From assembly GCA_946902875.1 (NCBI GenBank), contig OX336359.1:2294001-2358000 (forward strand): a stretch of DNA of 64,000 bases, written 5' to 3'. A program made the translations under genes and the position numbers. The notes beneath the pieces were generated by a model that saw only the letters and a program-made list of their open reading frames with translations, was not told the origin of the DNA and searched no databases. This DNA is from Nematopogon swammerdamellus. Taxonomy: Eukaryota; Arthropoda; Insecta; Lepidoptera; Adelidae. Below, piece after piece: positions 63,975 through 64,000 of the stretch (position 1 is the stretch's first letter; each line of letters begins with the position of its first letter).

Positions 63975-64000
63975 GCTTGACAGTCAGTCAGTCAGCGTGT
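63975..64000 (-). repeat. Start of another RTE-type LINE tail (cut by window edge)
   Basis: CAGTCAGTCAGTCAGCGTGT equals the 3' border of the RTE copies (compare 1012-1030 and 60550-60566); the rest lies beyond the window. 63766-63974 has no recognised feature. Confidence 0.5.

Overview
The window looks like a transposon-saturated stretch of a lepidopteran (moth or butterfly) nuclear genome. The evidence is an insect odorant-receptor gene with seven short exons, a (TTAGG)n insect-telomere tract, dispersed repeats of the kind usual in Lepidoptera, and AT-rich spacers. I see no bacterial or viral gene organisation, rRNA gene, stand-alone tRNA gene or CRISPR array. The species cannot be named from the sequence.

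The only intact host gene I can support is an odorant receptor on the + strand (13842-19051). Its seven exons join in frame into a 424-residue protein with a stop codon, and introns 2-6 carry transposons. Everything else recognisable is mobile or repetitive DNA.

Layout. 1-13.6 kb: RTE-type LINE tail, a 5'-truncated reverse transcriptase with poly(A) tail lying inside a minisatellite, SINEs, a palindromic hAT-like MITE, and two copies of a roughly 290-bp element with 7-8 bp target duplications. 13.8-19.1 kb: odorant receptor. 19.8-22.1 kb: Penelope-like remnant and a short P-type element with a THAP exon. 23.0-25.5 kb: about 37 copies of a 68-bp tandem repeat. 25.6-26.5 kb: an 860-bp foldback element. 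26.9-27.6 kb: Ginger-like mini-element. 28-30.4 kb: remnants of two LINEs, a hAT transposase and a reverse transcriptase. 31-41.9 kb: dense SINEs, a 21-bp tandem array at the 5' end of one repeat, and hairpin-ended elements. 42-45 kb: duplicated GC-rich segments around a GACAA-rich minisatellite, and a second THAP exon. 45-47.2 kb: a composite retroposon and a PIF/Harbinger element. 49.7-52.1 kb: a TIR element with regularly spaced internal palindromes, split by a LINE. 53.3-54.4 kb: a TTAA-flanked MITE abutting a second Harbinger copy. 55-64 kb: LINE tails, SINEs, and a mariner interrupted by the composite retroposon.

Repeat names used here (mine). A = about 385-bp poly(A) SINE whose head combines tRNA-like A/B boxes with a 5S-rRNA-like segment. 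B = about 330-bp repeat starting GTGTGGGGCCGGTAC and ending in (TATG)n. C = repeat starting near GCCAAGTGCGAGTCG and ending near TACGGAACCCTAAAAA. D = about 220-bp repeat with ATAAAATCCAACGTCTGC at one end. E = repeat containing CTAACGACGCCCATGGA. F = Jockey-like LINE tail. G = the unusual reverse-transcriptase family. H, K and L = other repeats seen twice.

The most notable system is a composite retroposon: the first ~90 bp of B fused to full-length A. It occurs twice at about 470 bp with target duplications around the whole unit, and for one insertion the empty target site is present elsewhere in the window. A third, minus-strand copy looks internally deleted. A PIF/Harbinger insertion also has its empty site in the window.
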